Shown here: positions 35,912 through 45,053 of the stretch, piece by piece
Layout: each line of letters opens with the position of its first letter
Numbering within the stretch: the stretch's first letter is position 1
NCBI RefSeq assembly: GCF_001042485.2
Contig: NZ_LBMN02000004.1
Location: 513,791 to 577,790, forward strand
Direction of reading: 5' to 3'
Source: Bacillus paralicheniformis
Lineage (GTDB): Bacteria; Bacillota; Bacilli; Bacillales; Bacillaceae
DNA length: 64,000 nt
Position numbers and translations under genes: made by a program
The notes under the pieces: model-generated
What the model was told of the DNA's origin: nothing
Database searches by the model: none
The model's input: the letters and a program-made list of their open reading frames with translations, nothing else

Positions 35912-36772
35912 TTATTGATATTCATTTTCCAGCAGTTTATTAATGAAATAAGCGACGCCGTTTTCGTCATTGCTTTTCGTGATAAACGTGCTGATATGCT
36001 TCAGCTCATCGATTGCATTGCCCATCGCGATCCGATGGCCGGCTTCCTCAAACATTGACAGGTCGTTCGGGCTGTCGCCGATCGCGTAGATGTCTTTTTT
36101 CTCGATTCCATAGTGGCGGGCCAGTTCTTTTAAAGCGCGGCCTTTGCCGGATTCATCAGGCAGAATTTCGATGATATGTCTTCCGGAAGATGTGAGTCCC
36201 AATTTTGGAAAGGCTGCAAGGTCTTCTTTTGCTTTTTTCAGTTTTTCCATATCAAATGAGAAGCACAACAGCTTATAAATATGTTCGTCTCCGTTAAAAA
36301 CCTCGCGAATGTCGGGGACCGGTTTGATGCCGAATTGTTTAAACTGAGTCAGTGCGCCCTGCCAAAGCGTATCCCTGTCTTCATCAGGGTTGGCGCTTGT
36401 GACGATATCGAGCTCTGCTTCAAGCTTCTGCTCTCCGTCATAAGGAGAAAGCAGCGCATCGTCCGTATAAACCTCAAAATAGATTTGATGATCTGTTAAG
36501 TATTGGGCGGCCTTTTTTCCGGCGTCCTTGTCCATTAACGTTCTGCTTAGGAGTTTATAGTTGAAATCGTGAACCGTTCCCCCGTTTGCGGCGATAATCG
36601 GAATATCCAAATCGTTCAGAAGCGCTTTGACGTCAAATGTGGCCCGTCCCGTGCAAATGGTTACGATGCAGTCTGAGATGAGCGCCTTTTTGATAGCGGC
36701 CCGGTTTTCTGCGGATATTTGGCTTTCTGTATTTAAAAGAGTCCCGTCTAAATCGATCGCAATTAACCTCAT
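35912..36772 (-). CDS. ywtE: HAD Cof-type phosphatase YwtE
   Basis: 286-residue HAD hydrolase. Motif I DLDGTLLN (Asp7/Asp9), VTICTGRATFD (motif II), and GDSPNDLSMFE (motif IV) are present. Length and position between pgdS and tagT match B. subtilis YwtE, reported as a phosphatase acting on the riboflavin pathway intermediate among others. A paralogue of the HAD gene at 4185-5063. Confidence 0.9.
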   Translation of the reverse strand: MRLIAIDLDGTLLNTESQISAENRAAIKKALISDCIVTICTGRATFDVKALLNDLDIPIIAANGGTVHDFNYKLLSRTLMDKDAGKKAAQYLTDHQIYFEVYTDDALLSPYDGEQKLEAELDIVTSANPDEDRDTLWQGALTQFKQFGIKPVPDIREVFNGDEHIYKLLCFSFDMEKLKKAKEDLAAFPKLGLTSSGRHIIEILPDESGKGRALKELARHYGIEKKDIYAIGDSPNDLSMFEEAGHRIAMGNAIDELKHISTFITKSNDENGVAYFINKLLENEYQ

Positions 36773-36924
36773 TATGTAAAGATAACCTCCTGTAAGAGCA
36801 GTTTGCCGTTTTTCGGGAGGCGAAAAACAGCTCTCTTCGGCAGTATTCCCTAAAAGGACATGTTATGTAAAAGGCTAAACCTAAATTTAGATTTTTTCAA
36901 TAGTAAATCTTGAGTTTCATTAAA

Positions 36925-36959
36925 GAGAAAAAGGATGAATCATCTTCATCCTTTTTCTA
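36925..36959. terminator. Terminator of tagT
   Basis: Stem AGAAAAAGGATGA / TCATCCTTTTTCT with short loop; symmetrical, so it may act on both strands. The rest of 36773-36924 is the AT-rich ywtE upstream region. Confidence 0.88.
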
Positions 36960-36960
36960 A

Positions 36961-37917
36961 TTATACATCCAGCTGCTGTTTTAATTCCTGCTTGATTTCG
37001 TTGAGATTTTCCTGGTCAAGCTGGAAATAGTAGACTTTGCCCGGTTGATAATCGCTCCCTTTCAATTGAAGGGTATCGATCGTTTGAATGGACGTCATAA
37101 ACGGGATCAGCCCGATTGCATCATTCAGCGACAAGTTCATTGATACGTTCTTTCCGACTGTATCAAGGATATCGTCGTAAGCCGGAATGGCAGTAAGCGA
37201 TTTGGATTTGTTGATAATCGATTTGATGACTTCCATCTGGCGATCGCCGCGCTTCAAATCCGTATCGGCTTTTCTCGTTCTTACATAAGCAAGGGCCTCT
37301 TCTCCGTTTAGCGTTTGCTCACCTGTTTGGAGATTGACTTTGCCTTTCGTATCCTTTTTAATCTGCCGGACAATATAGTCTTCTTTGATTGTGATCGGTA
37401 CACCGCCGAGCTCGTCAACTACTTCTTTGAAAGCTGAAAAATTGGCTTCCATGACGTAATCAACCGGAATGTCGAGCAGGTTTTCGACGGTTTCTGTACT
37501 GAGGTCGCGTCCGCCTAATGAGTGGGCATGCGTGATTTTATCAAAGCCGCGTCCAGGGATGTTAACATAGGAATCCCGCGGGATGCTTAATAGTTTCACT
37601 GATTTGTTTTTTCTGTTGAACGTGGCGAGAACCATCGCATCGCTTCGTTCTTTGTCCATGCTTTGTCCGGGACGGGCGTCAATCCCCATCAACAGGATGG
37701 AGAAGTTATCTTTTTTAGGATTGAACTCTTTAATCCGCTTGACGGACTGTTCTCCTCTGGAAAGGGTGACTTGCGCATCTTTGGAGGCGTTCGCCACTTT
37801 GTAGTACGCATAGCCGCCTGCGGCTGCAGTCGCCGTCAGGATTAAAGCAATGAAAAACAATGAGTATTTCACCCATTTTCTTAGTCTCTTTTTCTTCGTT
37901 CGTTGCGATCGTAGCAT
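36961..37917 (-). CDS. tagT: LytR-CpsA-Psr wall teichoic acid ligase TagT (YwtF)
   Basis: 318-residue LCP-family enzyme that transfers teichoic acid chains from undecaprenyl diphosphate to peptidoglycan. N-terminal basic cytosolic tail (RSQRTKKKRLRKWVK), one transmembrane helix (YSLFFIALILTATAAAGGYAYY), then the LCP domain with ILLMGIDARPGQS, RSDAMVLATFN, LLSIPRDSYVNIPG, KITHAHSLGG, and RTRKADTDLKRGDRQ (substrate-binding arginines). It fits the tag genes found further right. Confidence 0.92.
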   Translation of the reverse strand: MLRSQRTKKKRLRKWVKYSLFFIALILTATAAAGGYAYYKVANASKDAQVTLSRGEQSVKRIKEFNPKKDNFSILLMGIDARPGQSMDKERSDAMVLATFNRKNKSVKLLSIPRDSYVNIPGRGFDKITHAHSLGGRDLSTETVENLLDIPVDYVMEANFSAFKEVVDELGGVPITIKEDYIVRQIKKDTKGKVNLQTGEQTLNGEEALAYVRTRKADTDLKRGDRQMEVIKSIINKSKSLTAIPAYDDILDTVGKNVSMNLSLNDAIGLIPFMTSIQTIDTLQLKGSDYQPGKVYYFQLDQENLNEIKQELKQQLDV

Positions 37918-38089
37918 GTATAAGCTCCTCTTTTATTTATATTAAAACGTACAATTGTTGAATAAGTCTAAATTTTGATAAAAAAATGATTTCCCAATCT
38001 TGGATTTTACAAGATATTTGCTGTTTTGCATATGGGGATTCTCTGGAAATTCCGCGGGATCTAATCATTTTGCCGCCTTAAATAAGACG

Positions 38090-38112
38090 ATGAAACAGAT
38101 AAAATGTTTCAT
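38090..38112. promoter_or_regulatory. Perfect inverted repeat upstream of ywtG
   Basis: ATGAAACA-GATAAAA-TGTTTCAT, two 8-bp perfect arms, ~100 bases before the transporter start, in the divergent region 37918-38214 between tagT and ywtG. Looks like an operator for a dimeric repressor; no adjacent regulator gene identifies the protein. The rest of the 297-base gap is AT-rich. Confidence 0.5.
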
Positions 38113-38214
38113 ATTTTTAAATTCTTTTAATGGTACTCCGAGTTTCTTAGGTTTGAAGAAAGCGAGACAAGGTTAAAGATTATAAAAGACAAGCCTTGTT
38201 AGGAGGATATACTG

Positions 38215-39588
38215 ATGAAGGGAAAAAGATCGAATGCCTGGCTTTATTTTTTTGGAGCCTTGGGCGGTGTGCTCTACGGTTATGATACGGGCGTCATTTC
38301 CGGGGCGATTTTATTTATGAAAGATGAGCTTGGGCTCAATGCCTTTACAGAAGGACTGGTTGTCAGCGCAATTTTAATTGGGGCGATTTTCGGATCGGGT
38401 TTGTCCGGCAGGCTGACAGACCGCTTCGGGAGAAGAAGGGCGATTATGTCAGCGGCAGTGCTGTATTGCATTGGGGGGCTCGGAACGGCCCTGGCGCCAA
38501 GCACGGAATATATGGTGGTTTTCAGGATCGTGCTCGGCCTTGCGGTTGGCTGTTCAACGACCATTGTTCCTTTGTACCTTTCAGAGCTTGCGCCGAAGGA
38601 ATCTAGGGGCGCGCTTTCTTCATTAAATCAGCTGATGATTACGATCGGGATTCTGGTCTCTTATTTGATCAATTATGCATTTAGTGATGCAGGTGCATGG
38701 CGCTGGATGCTGGGCTTGGCTCTTATTCCGTCAATCGGCCTTTTAATCGGTATCTTTTTCATGCCGGAAAGCCCACGCTGGCTCTTAACAAAAGGAAAAG
38801 AAGAGAAAGCGCGACGGGTTTTGTCCAAGATGAGGGGAGGAAAGCAGGTCGATCAGGAAATCAAAGAAATTAAGGAAGCGGAAAAGCAGGAGCAGGGGGG
38901 CTTGAAAGAGCTGCTGGAACCGTGGGTGCGCCCGGCGTTAATCGCAGGGGTCGGACTGGCGTTTCTCCAGCAATTTATCGGAACCAACACGATTATTTAC
39001 TATGCCCCAAAAACGTTTACGAATGTCGGATTTGAAGATTCGGCGGCCATTTTGGGGACAGTCGGCATCGGTATGATCAATGTTCTGATGACGCTTGTGG
39101 CGATCCGCTTTATTGACAGGATTGGCCGGAAGCCGCTTTTATTATTTGGAAATGCCGGCATGGTCATCAGTTTAATCGTGCTTTCTTTCACCAATATCTT
39201 TTTTGGCAATACGACTGGTGCGGCATGGACGACTGTCATCTGTTTAGGTGTATTCATTGTCGTATTTGCCGTCAGCTGGGGACCGATCGTCTGGGTGGTG
39301 CTGCCTGAGCTGTTCCCCCTTCATGTCAGAGGGGTGGGAACCGGAGTATCGACTTTAATGCTTCATGCAGGGAACTTAATTGTGACATTAAGTTTTCCGG
39401 TCCTCATGGAAGCGATGGGCATCAGTTACCTGTTCCTGTGCTATGCGGCCATCGGAATCGCGGCCTTCCTGTTCGTTTTCTTTAAAGTAACAGAAACAAA
39501 AGGCAAAAGCCTTGAAGAAATCGAGCAGGATTTACGGGACAGGCACGGCGGAATCACGGGAACTGACACGCAGCCGGTTGAACGATAG
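38215..39588 (+). CDS. ywtG: MFS sugar transporter YwtG (CsbC-like)
   Basis: 457-residue sugar:proton symporter of the major facilitator superfamily with twelve hydrophobic segments. Family motifs: YGYDTGVISGAILF in TM1, GRLTDRFGRRRAI after TM2, PESPRWLLTKGK after TM6, QQFIGTNTIIYYAP in TM7, and FFKVTETKGKSLEEIE at the end. Position next to tagT matches B. subtilis YwtG. The sugar is unknown; myo-inositol, arabinose or xylose importers are relatives. Ribosome site TTAGGAGGATA lies upstream. Confidence 0.92.
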   Translation: MKGKRSNAWLYFFGALGGVLYGYDTGVISGAILFMKDELGLNAFTEGLVVSAILIGAIFGSGLSGRLTDRFGRRRAIMSAAVLYCIGGLGTALAPSTEYMVVFRIVLGLAVGCSTTIVPLYLSELAPKESRGALSSLNQLMITIGILVSYLINYAFSDAGAWRWMLGLALIPSIGLLIGIFFMPESPRWLLTKGKEEKARRVLSKMRGGKQVDQEIKEIKEAEKQEQGGLKELLEPWVRPALIAGVGLAFLQQFIGTNTIIYYAPKTFTNVGFEDSAAILGTVGIGMINVLMTLVAIRFIDRIGRKPLLLFGNAGMVISLIVLSFTNIFFGNTTGAAWTTVICLGVFIVVFAVSWGPIVWVVLPELFPLHVRGVGTGVSTLMLHAGNLIVTLSFPVLMEAMGISYLFLCYAAIGIAAFLFVFFKVTETKGKSLEEIEQDLRDRHGGITGTDTQPVER

Positions 39589-39590
39589 GC

Positions 39591-39622
39591 AAAAGGATGG
39601 GCATGGCCCCATCCTTTTTTGT
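39591..39622 (+). terminator. Rho-independent terminator of ywtG
   Basis: Stem AAAGGATGG / CCATCCTTT with GCATGGC-like loop, followed by a T-run. Confidence 0.88.
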
Positions 39623-39644
39623 GTGAGGAGGCCAGCCAAGCCAA

Positions 39645-39782
39645 TCATGGCTGATCTCTGTTTTCTCCGTCTTCTGGCTGCGAATCGTCATGGCGCGGCA
39701 GATTACCCGTTCTGATCGCCCGAAACACGAGAAAGAAAATAACGAAAACAACCAGCCCTCCGACTAGTATTTGCAGCAGCAT
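39645..39782 (-). CDS. Small single-span membrane protein, 45 aa
   Basis: ATG 39782 on the minus strand has a strong GGAGGTG ribosome site at five bases. The peptide has one transmembrane segment (MLLQILVGGLVVFVIFFLVF), then a positive RAIRTG and an acidic tail (PRHDDSQPEDGENRDQP). A longer frame from 39830 adds residues before the ribosome site and is unlikely. Function unknown; it stands alone between convergent and divergent neighbours. Confidence 0.7.
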   Translation of the reverse strand: MLLQILVGGLVVFVIFFLVFRAIRTGNLPRHDDSQPEDGENRDQP

Positions 39783-39923
39783 CCCAACACCTCCGTTTTC
39801 TTCTATGTATGAATCATGACCGCTCTGCATGACGGTTAATGAAACGTTTGTTTAAAAAACTGAATAAGAACCCGGGTTTATCTCACACTAAAGTCAACTG
39901 AACGATAATGGGAGTGTGACGAT

Positions 39924-41057
39924 TTGAAAGCTGTAACGTTTCAAGGGCCTCAGCATGTTAAAGTCAGCCAGGTGGAGGACGCCAAAATAGAAAGAAGCGA
40001 TGATATCGTTGTCAGAATTACTTCTACGGCGATTTGCGGATCAGACCTCCATCTTTATCAAGGGAATTTTCCTCTTCCGAAAGGCTTCCAGCTCGGCCAT
40101 GAACCGATGGGAATTGTAGAAGAAGCAGGACCTGATGTAACAAAAGTGAAAAAAGGGGACCGGGTCGTCATCCCGTTTACCGTTGCATGCGGACATTGCT
40201 TTTATTGCGAAAACAAGCTGGAAAGCCAGTGTGATAATGCCAATCCCCATTATGATTCAGGCGGATATTTCGGCTACTCGGAAAAGTTCGGAAACCACCC
40301 TGGCGGACAGGCCGAATATTTAAAAGTGCCGTTTGGCAACTTCACGCCGTTTGTCATCCCTGAATCATGCGAGATGGAGGACGAGTCGCTCCTGTTTTTA
40401 TCAGATGTCCTGCCAACCGCGTATTGGAGCGTGCTTCACGCTGGCGTTAAAAAGGGAGACACCGTCATTGTTCTCGGCTGCGGACCGGTCGGATTAATGG
40501 CGCAGAAGTTTGCCTGGATGGAAGGGGCGAAGCGGGTTATTGCAGTAGACTACTTGGACTACCGTCTAAGGCAGGCTGAAGCGTTAAACCGCGTCGAAGT
40601 ATTTGACTTTACAAAATATCCTGACATGGGCGAGCATTTAAAGGAGATTACAAAAGGCGGGGCGGATGTCGTGATCGACTGCGTGGGGATGGACGGCAAA
40701 AAATCTCCGCTTGAGTATCTGGAGCAAAAACTGAAGCTTCAGGGCGGCACGCTCGGACCGATTCAAATTTCTACAAAGGCAGTCAGAAAGTGCGGGACCG
40801 TACAGATTACGGGGGTATATGGAAGCAATTATAATATGTTTCCGCTCGGCGCGTTCTTTTCCAGAAATGTTACGCTGAAAATGGGGCAGGCCCCGGTCAT
40901 CCATTTGATGCCTAAGATTTACAAGAAGATCGAAGAGAATCAATTTGATCCGAAGGAAATCATTACGCATCAGCTTCCGCTTGAAGAAGCCGGCCACGCT
41001 TACCAATTGTTCAACGGCCATGAAGATGATTGCATTAAAGTGATTTTGAAGCCATAG
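39924..41057 (+). CDS. Zinc-dependent alcohol dehydrogenase (AdhB/Tdh-like MDR)
   Basis: 377-residue medium-chain dehydrogenase. Catalytic zinc ligands ICGSDLHLYQG and GHEPMGIVEE, structural-zinc cysteines CGHCFYCENKLESQC, and Rossmann GCGPVGLMAQ are all present. It resembles B. subtilis AdhB and the glutathione-independent formaldehyde-dehydrogenase-like group; substrate unknown. Start is TTG 39924 behind GGGAGTGTGA. Followed by a terminator facing kduD. Confidence 0.88.
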   Translation: MKAVTFQGPQHVKVSQVEDAKIERSDDIVVRITSTAICGSDLHLYQGNFPLPKGFQLGHEPMGIVEEAGPDVTKVKKGDRVVIPFTVACGHCFYCENKLESQCDNANPHYDSGGYFGYSEKFGNHPGGQAEYLKVPFGNFTPFVIPESCEMEDESLLFLSDVLPTAYWSVLHAGVKKGDTVIVLGCGPVGLMAQKFAWMEGAKRVIAVDYLDYRLRQAEALNRVEVFDFTKYPDMGEHLKEITKGGADVVIDCVGMDGKKSPLEYLEQKLKLQGGTLGPIQISTKAVRKCGTVQITGVYGSNYNMFPLGAFFSRNVTLKMGQAPVIHLMPKIYKKIEENQFDPKEIITHQLPLEEAGHAYQLFNGHEDDCIKVILKP

Positions 41058-41064
41058 CGATGAT

Positions 41065-41095
41065 AAAGGCTGCCGAGCTACCGGCAGCCTTTTCG
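41065..41095. terminator. Terminator between adh and kduD
   Basis: Stem AAGGCTGCCG / CGGCAGCCTT followed by TT; symmetrical, between convergent genes. Confidence 0.82.
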
Positions 41096-41100
41096 GCGCA

Positions 41101-41865
41101 TTATCTTGCCAGCCATCCGCCATCGACCGCCAGCACATGTCCATTCACATAATCGGACGCCGGCGCCGAAAGGAATACGGCGGCGCCGGCAATGTCATCC
41201 GGCTGACCCCAGCGCTCGGCCGGAATCCGTTTTAAGATTTCGGCATTGCGGTTTTGGTCCTCGCGGATCTGCTTTGTATTGTTCGTTGCGATATAGCCCG
41301 GCGCAATTGCATTGACCTGGACATTGTGCGCCGCCCATTCATTGGCAAAAGACTTCGTCAATCCGGCTACTGCATGCTTGCTTGCCGTATATGCAGGGAC
41401 GAGAATGCCTCCTTGAAATGAAAGAAGCGAGGCAATATTGATGATTTTCCCCTGCTTTCGCTCAATCATCTGCCGGCCGACAGCCTGCGTCAGCAAAAAT
41501 AAGCTGTTTAAATTGACATTGATCACCGCTTCCCAGTTCTCCCGGGAAAAATCAGCCGCTTTTTCTCTGCGGATCGTCCCGGCATTATTGACGAGAATAT
41601 CAATCTGATGGCGGTCAAGCACCTCTTTTGCAAAAGCCTCCACCTCGTCAAGGCTGCCCATATCAAGCTGATAAGATGTAAACGCTCTGCCGGCTTCTTC
41701 GATCAGCCGCTTTGTTTCATCAAGTCCGCTCGTATGTGAAGTGCCGATGATATCCGCTCCCGCATTTGCCAGCGCTTCGGCAATTCCTTTGCCGATTCCC
41801 GTTCCCGGGCCTGTGACAAGCGCCGTTTTGCCTTCAAGTGAAAAATACGATTCAAGATATCCCAT
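41101..41865 (-). CDS. kduD: 2-deoxy-D-gluconate 3-dehydrogenase / 5-keto-4-deoxyuronate reductase KduD
   Basis: 254-residue short-chain dehydrogenase. TGPGTGIGKGIAEAL nucleotide motif near residue 18, NNAGTIRR, catalytic YTASK near residue 160 and a C-terminal VNGHVLAVDGGW. In pectin breakdown it reduces 2,5-diketo-3-deoxygluconate to 2-keto-3-deoxygluconate, the substrate of KdgK. 15 bases downstream of kduI, hence one transcript. Confidence 0.92.
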   Translation of the reverse strand: MGYLESYFSLEGKTALVTGPGTGIGKGIAEALANAGADIIGTSHTSGLDETKRLIEEAGRAFTSYQLDMGSLDEVEAFAKEVLDRHQIDILVNNAGTIRREKAADFSRENWEAVINVNLNSLFLLTQAVGRQMIERKQGKIINIASLLSFQGGILVPAYTASKHAVAGLTKSFANEWAAHNVQVNAIAPGYIATNNTKQIREDQNRNAEILKRIPAERWGQPDDIAGAAVFLSAPASDYVNGHVLAVDGGWLAR

Positions 41866-41880
41866 CTCACGTTCACGCCC

Positions 41881-42708
41881 TTACCGTATGACATTCATCG
41901 GGACAGCATCCATGTCCTTAAATGTGTAGTTTTCTCCGGCCATCGCCCATATAAAGCAGTAGTTGGATGTGCCTGAGCCCGAGTGGACAGACCACGCGGG
42001 TGAAATGACTGCCTGTTCGTTGCCGACGACAAGATGCCTTGTCTCCGTCGGTTCGCCCATGAAATGAAACACCTTTGCATCTTCAGCAAGGTCAAGATAC
42101 AGATAAGCCTCCATCCGCCGGTCATGAACATGCGCCGGCATCGTGTTCCATGTGTTATTGGGTTCAAGAAACGTAATGCCCATCATCAGCTGGCAGCTTT
42201 GGATGCCGTCTGCGTGAATCACTTTGTATAGATTGCGGACATTTGAAGAGGCTTCTTCTCCTAAATGATCGTATGGAAGCTCTGAAAGCGAGGCTTTTTG
42301 CACCGGATACTTTTGATGTGCCGTCGCCGAGATGAAATAAAATTTGGCTCCGCCTTCATTCAAGCTTGAGAAAGAAACGTCTTTATTTCCCAGGCCGATA
42401 TACAGAAAATCTTTGTGCTCCAGTACGTATTCTTCATCACCGACTTTGACCGCACCGGGTTTCCCGACATTCACAATTCCGATTTCGCGCCGTTCCAGGA
42501 AATAGTCCGTTTTTAAAAAATCGCCGGCATCGAGCGCGATGGACTCCTTCACTGGAACAGCCCCGCCGATCACGACTCTGTCTTCATGCGAATACACCAT
42601 GTTCAGTTTGTTTTCAACAAACAATGACTCTATTAAAAAATGCTCGCGAAGCTCTGCGGTTGTGAAGCGTTTCGCTTGTTCTGGATGAACAGAATAACGA
42701 TTTTCCAT
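41881..42708 (-). CDS. kduI: 5-keto-4-deoxyuronate isomerase KduI
   Basis: 275-residue cupin isomerase acting on 4-deoxy-L-threo-5-hexosulose uronate from pectin. Recognisable stretches: RYSVHPEQAKRFTTAELREHFL, HEDRVVIGGAVP, LYKVIHADGIQSCQLMMGIT, NNTWNTMPAHVHDRRMEAYLYL (metal-binding histidines) and SPAWSVHSGSGTSNYCFIWAMAGEN. Ribosome site AGGAGAAGG upstream. Divergent from kdgR with operators between. Confidence 0.95.
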   Translation of the reverse strand: MENRYSVHPEQAKRFTTAELREHFLIESLFVENKLNMVYSHEDRVVIGGAVPVKESIALDAGDFLKTDYFLERREIGIVNVGKPGAVKVGDEEYVLEHKDFLYIGLGNKDVSFSSLNEGGAKFYFISATAHQKYPVQKASLSELPYDHLGEEASSNVRNLYKVIHADGIQSCQLMMGITFLEPNNTWNTMPAHVHDRRMEAYLYLDLAEDAKVFHFMGEPTETRHLVVGNEQAVISPAWSVHSGSGTSNYCFIWAMAGENYTFKDMDAVPMNVIR

Positions 42709-42768
42709 ACCTTCTCCTCCTTGAATTGGACGTTTTTAGACTGACTTGAATGAAAGGGCCAAAGTTTT

Positions 42769-42782
42769 TGGTAACGGTTTCA
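42769..42782 (-). promoter_or_regulatory. KdgR/cre-like operator near kduI
   Basis: TGGTAACGGTTTCA, two mismatches to the cre consensus, sharing the CGGTTTCAAA half with the stronger site near kdgR. Located 61 bases upstream of kduI. Confidence 0.55.
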
Positions 42783-42921
42783 AACATGAATTTTAAAGTA
42801 AATAATGGAAAGCGTCAACAGTCTTTTCTTTTTTTTCTGAATATTGTCAAGGTCAATCTTGAAATATTTAAAAATACTCTTCCAAATTTTAAATGATGTG
42901 ATATGCTGATGGTATAAAGTT

Positions 42922-42939
42922 TTTGAAATCGGTTTCAAA
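42922..42939 (+). promoter_or_regulatory. KdgR/cre operator upstream of kdgR
   Basis: TTTGAAATCGGTTTCAAA is a near-perfect palindrome. Its 14-bp core TGAAATCGGTTTCA matches TGWAANCGNTNWCA at every position. It lies 25 bases before the kdgR start, so it can serve KdgR autoregulation and CcpA. Confidence 0.8.
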
Positions 42940-42963
42940 TCATAAGGTCATAGGAGTACTTGA

Positions 42964-43980
42964 ATGAGGGATAAGCAAACAGCGAAAGTAACCATCAACG
43001 AAGTAGCCGCATATGCAGGTGTATCAAAATCAACGGTTTCCCGTTATATCAACGGGAAGATTGATGCCATCTCACCGAAAAAGGTGAAAAGCATCAAAAA
43101 AGCGATCGAGGAGCTTAATTACCGCCCCAGTCAGATGGCACAGGGGCTGAAGGTGAAAAAAAGCAAGGTTATCGGATTTTTGGTCGCCGATATTACAAAC
43201 CCGTTTTCAGTTGCCACCTTGAGAGGGGTGGAAGAGGTTTGCGATCAGTACGGGTACAGCATCATGGTCTGCAACACGGACAACAGTCCTGAAAAGGAAC
43301 GGGAGATGCTGCACAAGCTGAACGCGCATTACATTGAAGGGCTGATTATTAATACGACGGGAAGAAACAACGATGTGCTCATGGATTTAATCAGCCAGGA
43401 TGTGTCGATTGTGCTCGTTGACCGGAAAGTGCCCGGGCTCAAGATCGATGCAGTTACAACGAACAACCGCGAAGTGACAAGTCAAATCGTCAATCTCATG
43501 TATGACAAAGGCTATGCCCAGGTCGGTCTGTTTACCGAGCCGATTAAAGGGATCAGTCCAAGGGAGGAAAGGGTTTCCGCCTATACAGAAATCGCGCTTA
43601 AACGCAATGCCGGCGGCAATCCCCTTGTATATGAGGCAGATGTCAAAGACAAAGAATCTCTGTTACAGTCCGTCAAAAGCTTTTTGGAAATGAAAGAAGG
43701 GAAAAAAGCCATTCTTGGAAACAACGGGCTTCTGATGCTGAAAATCATCAGCTGCCTTTATGAGCTTGGCATTTCGATTCCGGAAGACGTCGGAATTGCC
43801 GGATTTGATGATACGGAATGGTATAAATTGATCGGTCCGGGCATTACCACCATCGCCCAGCCGTCGCATGAAATGGGCAGGGCCGCCATGGAGCGGATCA
43901 TCAAACGGATTGAAGGAGATGAAAGTGCACCGCAGACGATTCAGCTTGAGGCGGAGCTTGTTCTCAGACAGTCGCTGTAG
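42964..43980 (+). CDS. kdgR: KDG operon repressor KdgR, LacI family
   Basis: 338-residue LacI regulator with N-terminal helix-turn-helix VTINEVAAYAGVSKSTVSRYINGKIDAIS and a periplasmic-binding core (VIGFLVADITNPFSVATLRGVEEV...DVGIAGFDDTEWYKLIGPGITTIAQP). In B. subtilis it represses kdgRKAT and kduID. Ribosome site AGGAG lies before ATG 42964. Adjacent genes and three operator-like sites agree with this role. Confidence 0.93.
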   Translation: MRDKQTAKVTINEVAAYAGVSKSTVSRYINGKIDAISPKKVKSIKKAIEELNYRPSQMAQGLKVKKSKVIGFLVADITNPFSVATLRGVEEVCDQYGYSIMVCNTDNSPEKEREMLHKLNAHYIEGLIINTTGRNNDVLMDLISQDVSIVLVDRKVPGLKIDAVTTNNREVTSQIVNLMYDKGYAQVGLFTEPIKGISPREERVSAYTEIALKRNAGGNPLVYEADVKDKESLLQSVKSFLEMKEGKKAILGNNGLLMLKIISCLYELGISIPEDVGIAGFDDTEWYKLIGPGITTIAQPSHEMGRAAMERIIKRIEGDESAPQTIQLEAELVLRQSL

Positions 43981-43996
43981 AACTCGTCAAATGGAG

Positions 43997-44034
43997 ACAC
44001 TCATATACCCGATAGCTTAGGGGAGAGTGTTTTT
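43997..44034 (+). terminator. Possible terminator/attenuator between kdgR and kdgK
   Basis: Stem ACACTC / GAGTGT with inner CCC/GGG pairing followed by TTTT. Moderate strength, so it could lower kdgKAT relative to kdgR. Confidence 0.45.
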
Positions 44035-44047
44035 CCGCAACTATTTT

Positions 44048-44061
44048 TGAAACCGGTACCA
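44048..44061 (+). promoter_or_regulatory. KdgR/cre-like operator upstream of kdgK
   Basis: TGAAACCGGTACCA, one mismatch to the cre consensus, 22 bases before the kdgK start. Its position suggests independent control of kdgKAT. Confidence 0.65.
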
Positions 44062-44082
44062 TTTCGAAAGGAGAGTGAAATC

Positions 44083-45048
44083 ATGTCGCTTGATGTGATG
44101 ACCTTCGGAGAATCGATGGCTATGTTTTACGCAAATGAAACAGGCGGATTGCATGAGGCTGCTTCGTTTTCCAAGGCTCTTGCCGGAGCGGAAACAAACG
44201 TTGCCGTCGGACTGTCGCGCCTGGGCTTTCGGGTCGGCTGGATGAGCAAAGTTGGTGCCGATTCGCTCGGAACCTTTATTTTAAATGAATTGAAAAAAGA
44301 AGGCGTCGACATCTCTGAAGTCAAACGCAGTGCAGACCGGCAGACAGGCATCCTGCTCAAGTCAAAGGTTGAAAGCGGAGACCCTGATGTCACGTATTAC
44401 CGCAGCGGATCAGCCGCAAGCACGATGAGCATTGATGACTACCCGGCAGAGTATTTCAAGCAAGCCAAACATATGCATGTAACAGGCATACCTCCTGCCC
44501 TTTCAAGAGAAATGCGGGGCTTCGCCCGCCACGCCGTTCACCAGATGAAAAAAGACGGGAAGACGATTTCGTTTGACCCGAATCTCCGCTTCCAGCTTTG
44601 GCCGGACCAGCAGACAATGGTTCACACGATTAATGAGATCGCCGCGCAGGCAGACTGGTTTCTGCCTGGGATCAATGAAGGAAAACTCCTGACAGGCAGC
44701 AATTCTCCCGAGGATATCGCTAAATATTATGTGATGCAGGGGGTCAAGGTAATTGTCATCAAGCTTGGAAAAGAGGGGGCTTATTACCGGACACATGACA
44801 AAGAGGGTTATGTACCGGGTTATCAGGTGGAGAAGGTTGTTGATACCGTTGGCGCTGGTGATGGTTTTGCCGTCGGCATGATCAGCGGTCTATTAGACGG
44901 ATTGCCGCTGGAAGAAGCAGTTCAGAGGGCAAATGCGATCGGAGCGCTGGCCGTCATGGCTCCGGGTGATATGGACGGTCTGCCGTCAAGGGATCAATTG
45001 AAAGCTTTTATGGCTATAGAGGCAAACAACCAAAAAACAGGAGGTTGA
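44083..45048 (+). CDS. kdgK: 2-keto-3-deoxygluconate kinase
   Basis: 321-residue PfkB-family kinase phosphorylating KDG to KDPG. Signatures: [20 protein letters not shown] near residue 40 and [18 protein letters not shown] near residue 255. ATG 44083 follows GAAAGGAGAG; the earlier in-frame ATG at 44047 lies inside the operator and has no ribosome site. The stop overlaps the ribosome-binding region of kdgA. Confidence 0.94.
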   Translation: MSLDVMTFGESMAMFYANETGGLHEAASFSKALAGAETNVAVGLSRLGFRVGWMSKVGADSLGTFILNELKKEGVDISEVKRSADRQTGILLKSKVESGDPDVTYYRSGSAASTMSIDDYPAEYFKQAKHMHVTGIPPALSREMRGFARHAVHQMKKDGKTISFDPNLRFQLWPDQQTMVHTINEIAAQADWFLPGINEGKLLTGSNSPEDIAKYYVMQGVKVIVIKLGKEGAYYRTHDKEGYVPGYQVEKVVDTVGAGDGFAVGMISGLLDGLPLEEAVQRANAIGALAVMAPGDMDGLPSRDQLKAFMAIEANNQKTGG

Positions 45049-45053
45049 CCGTA

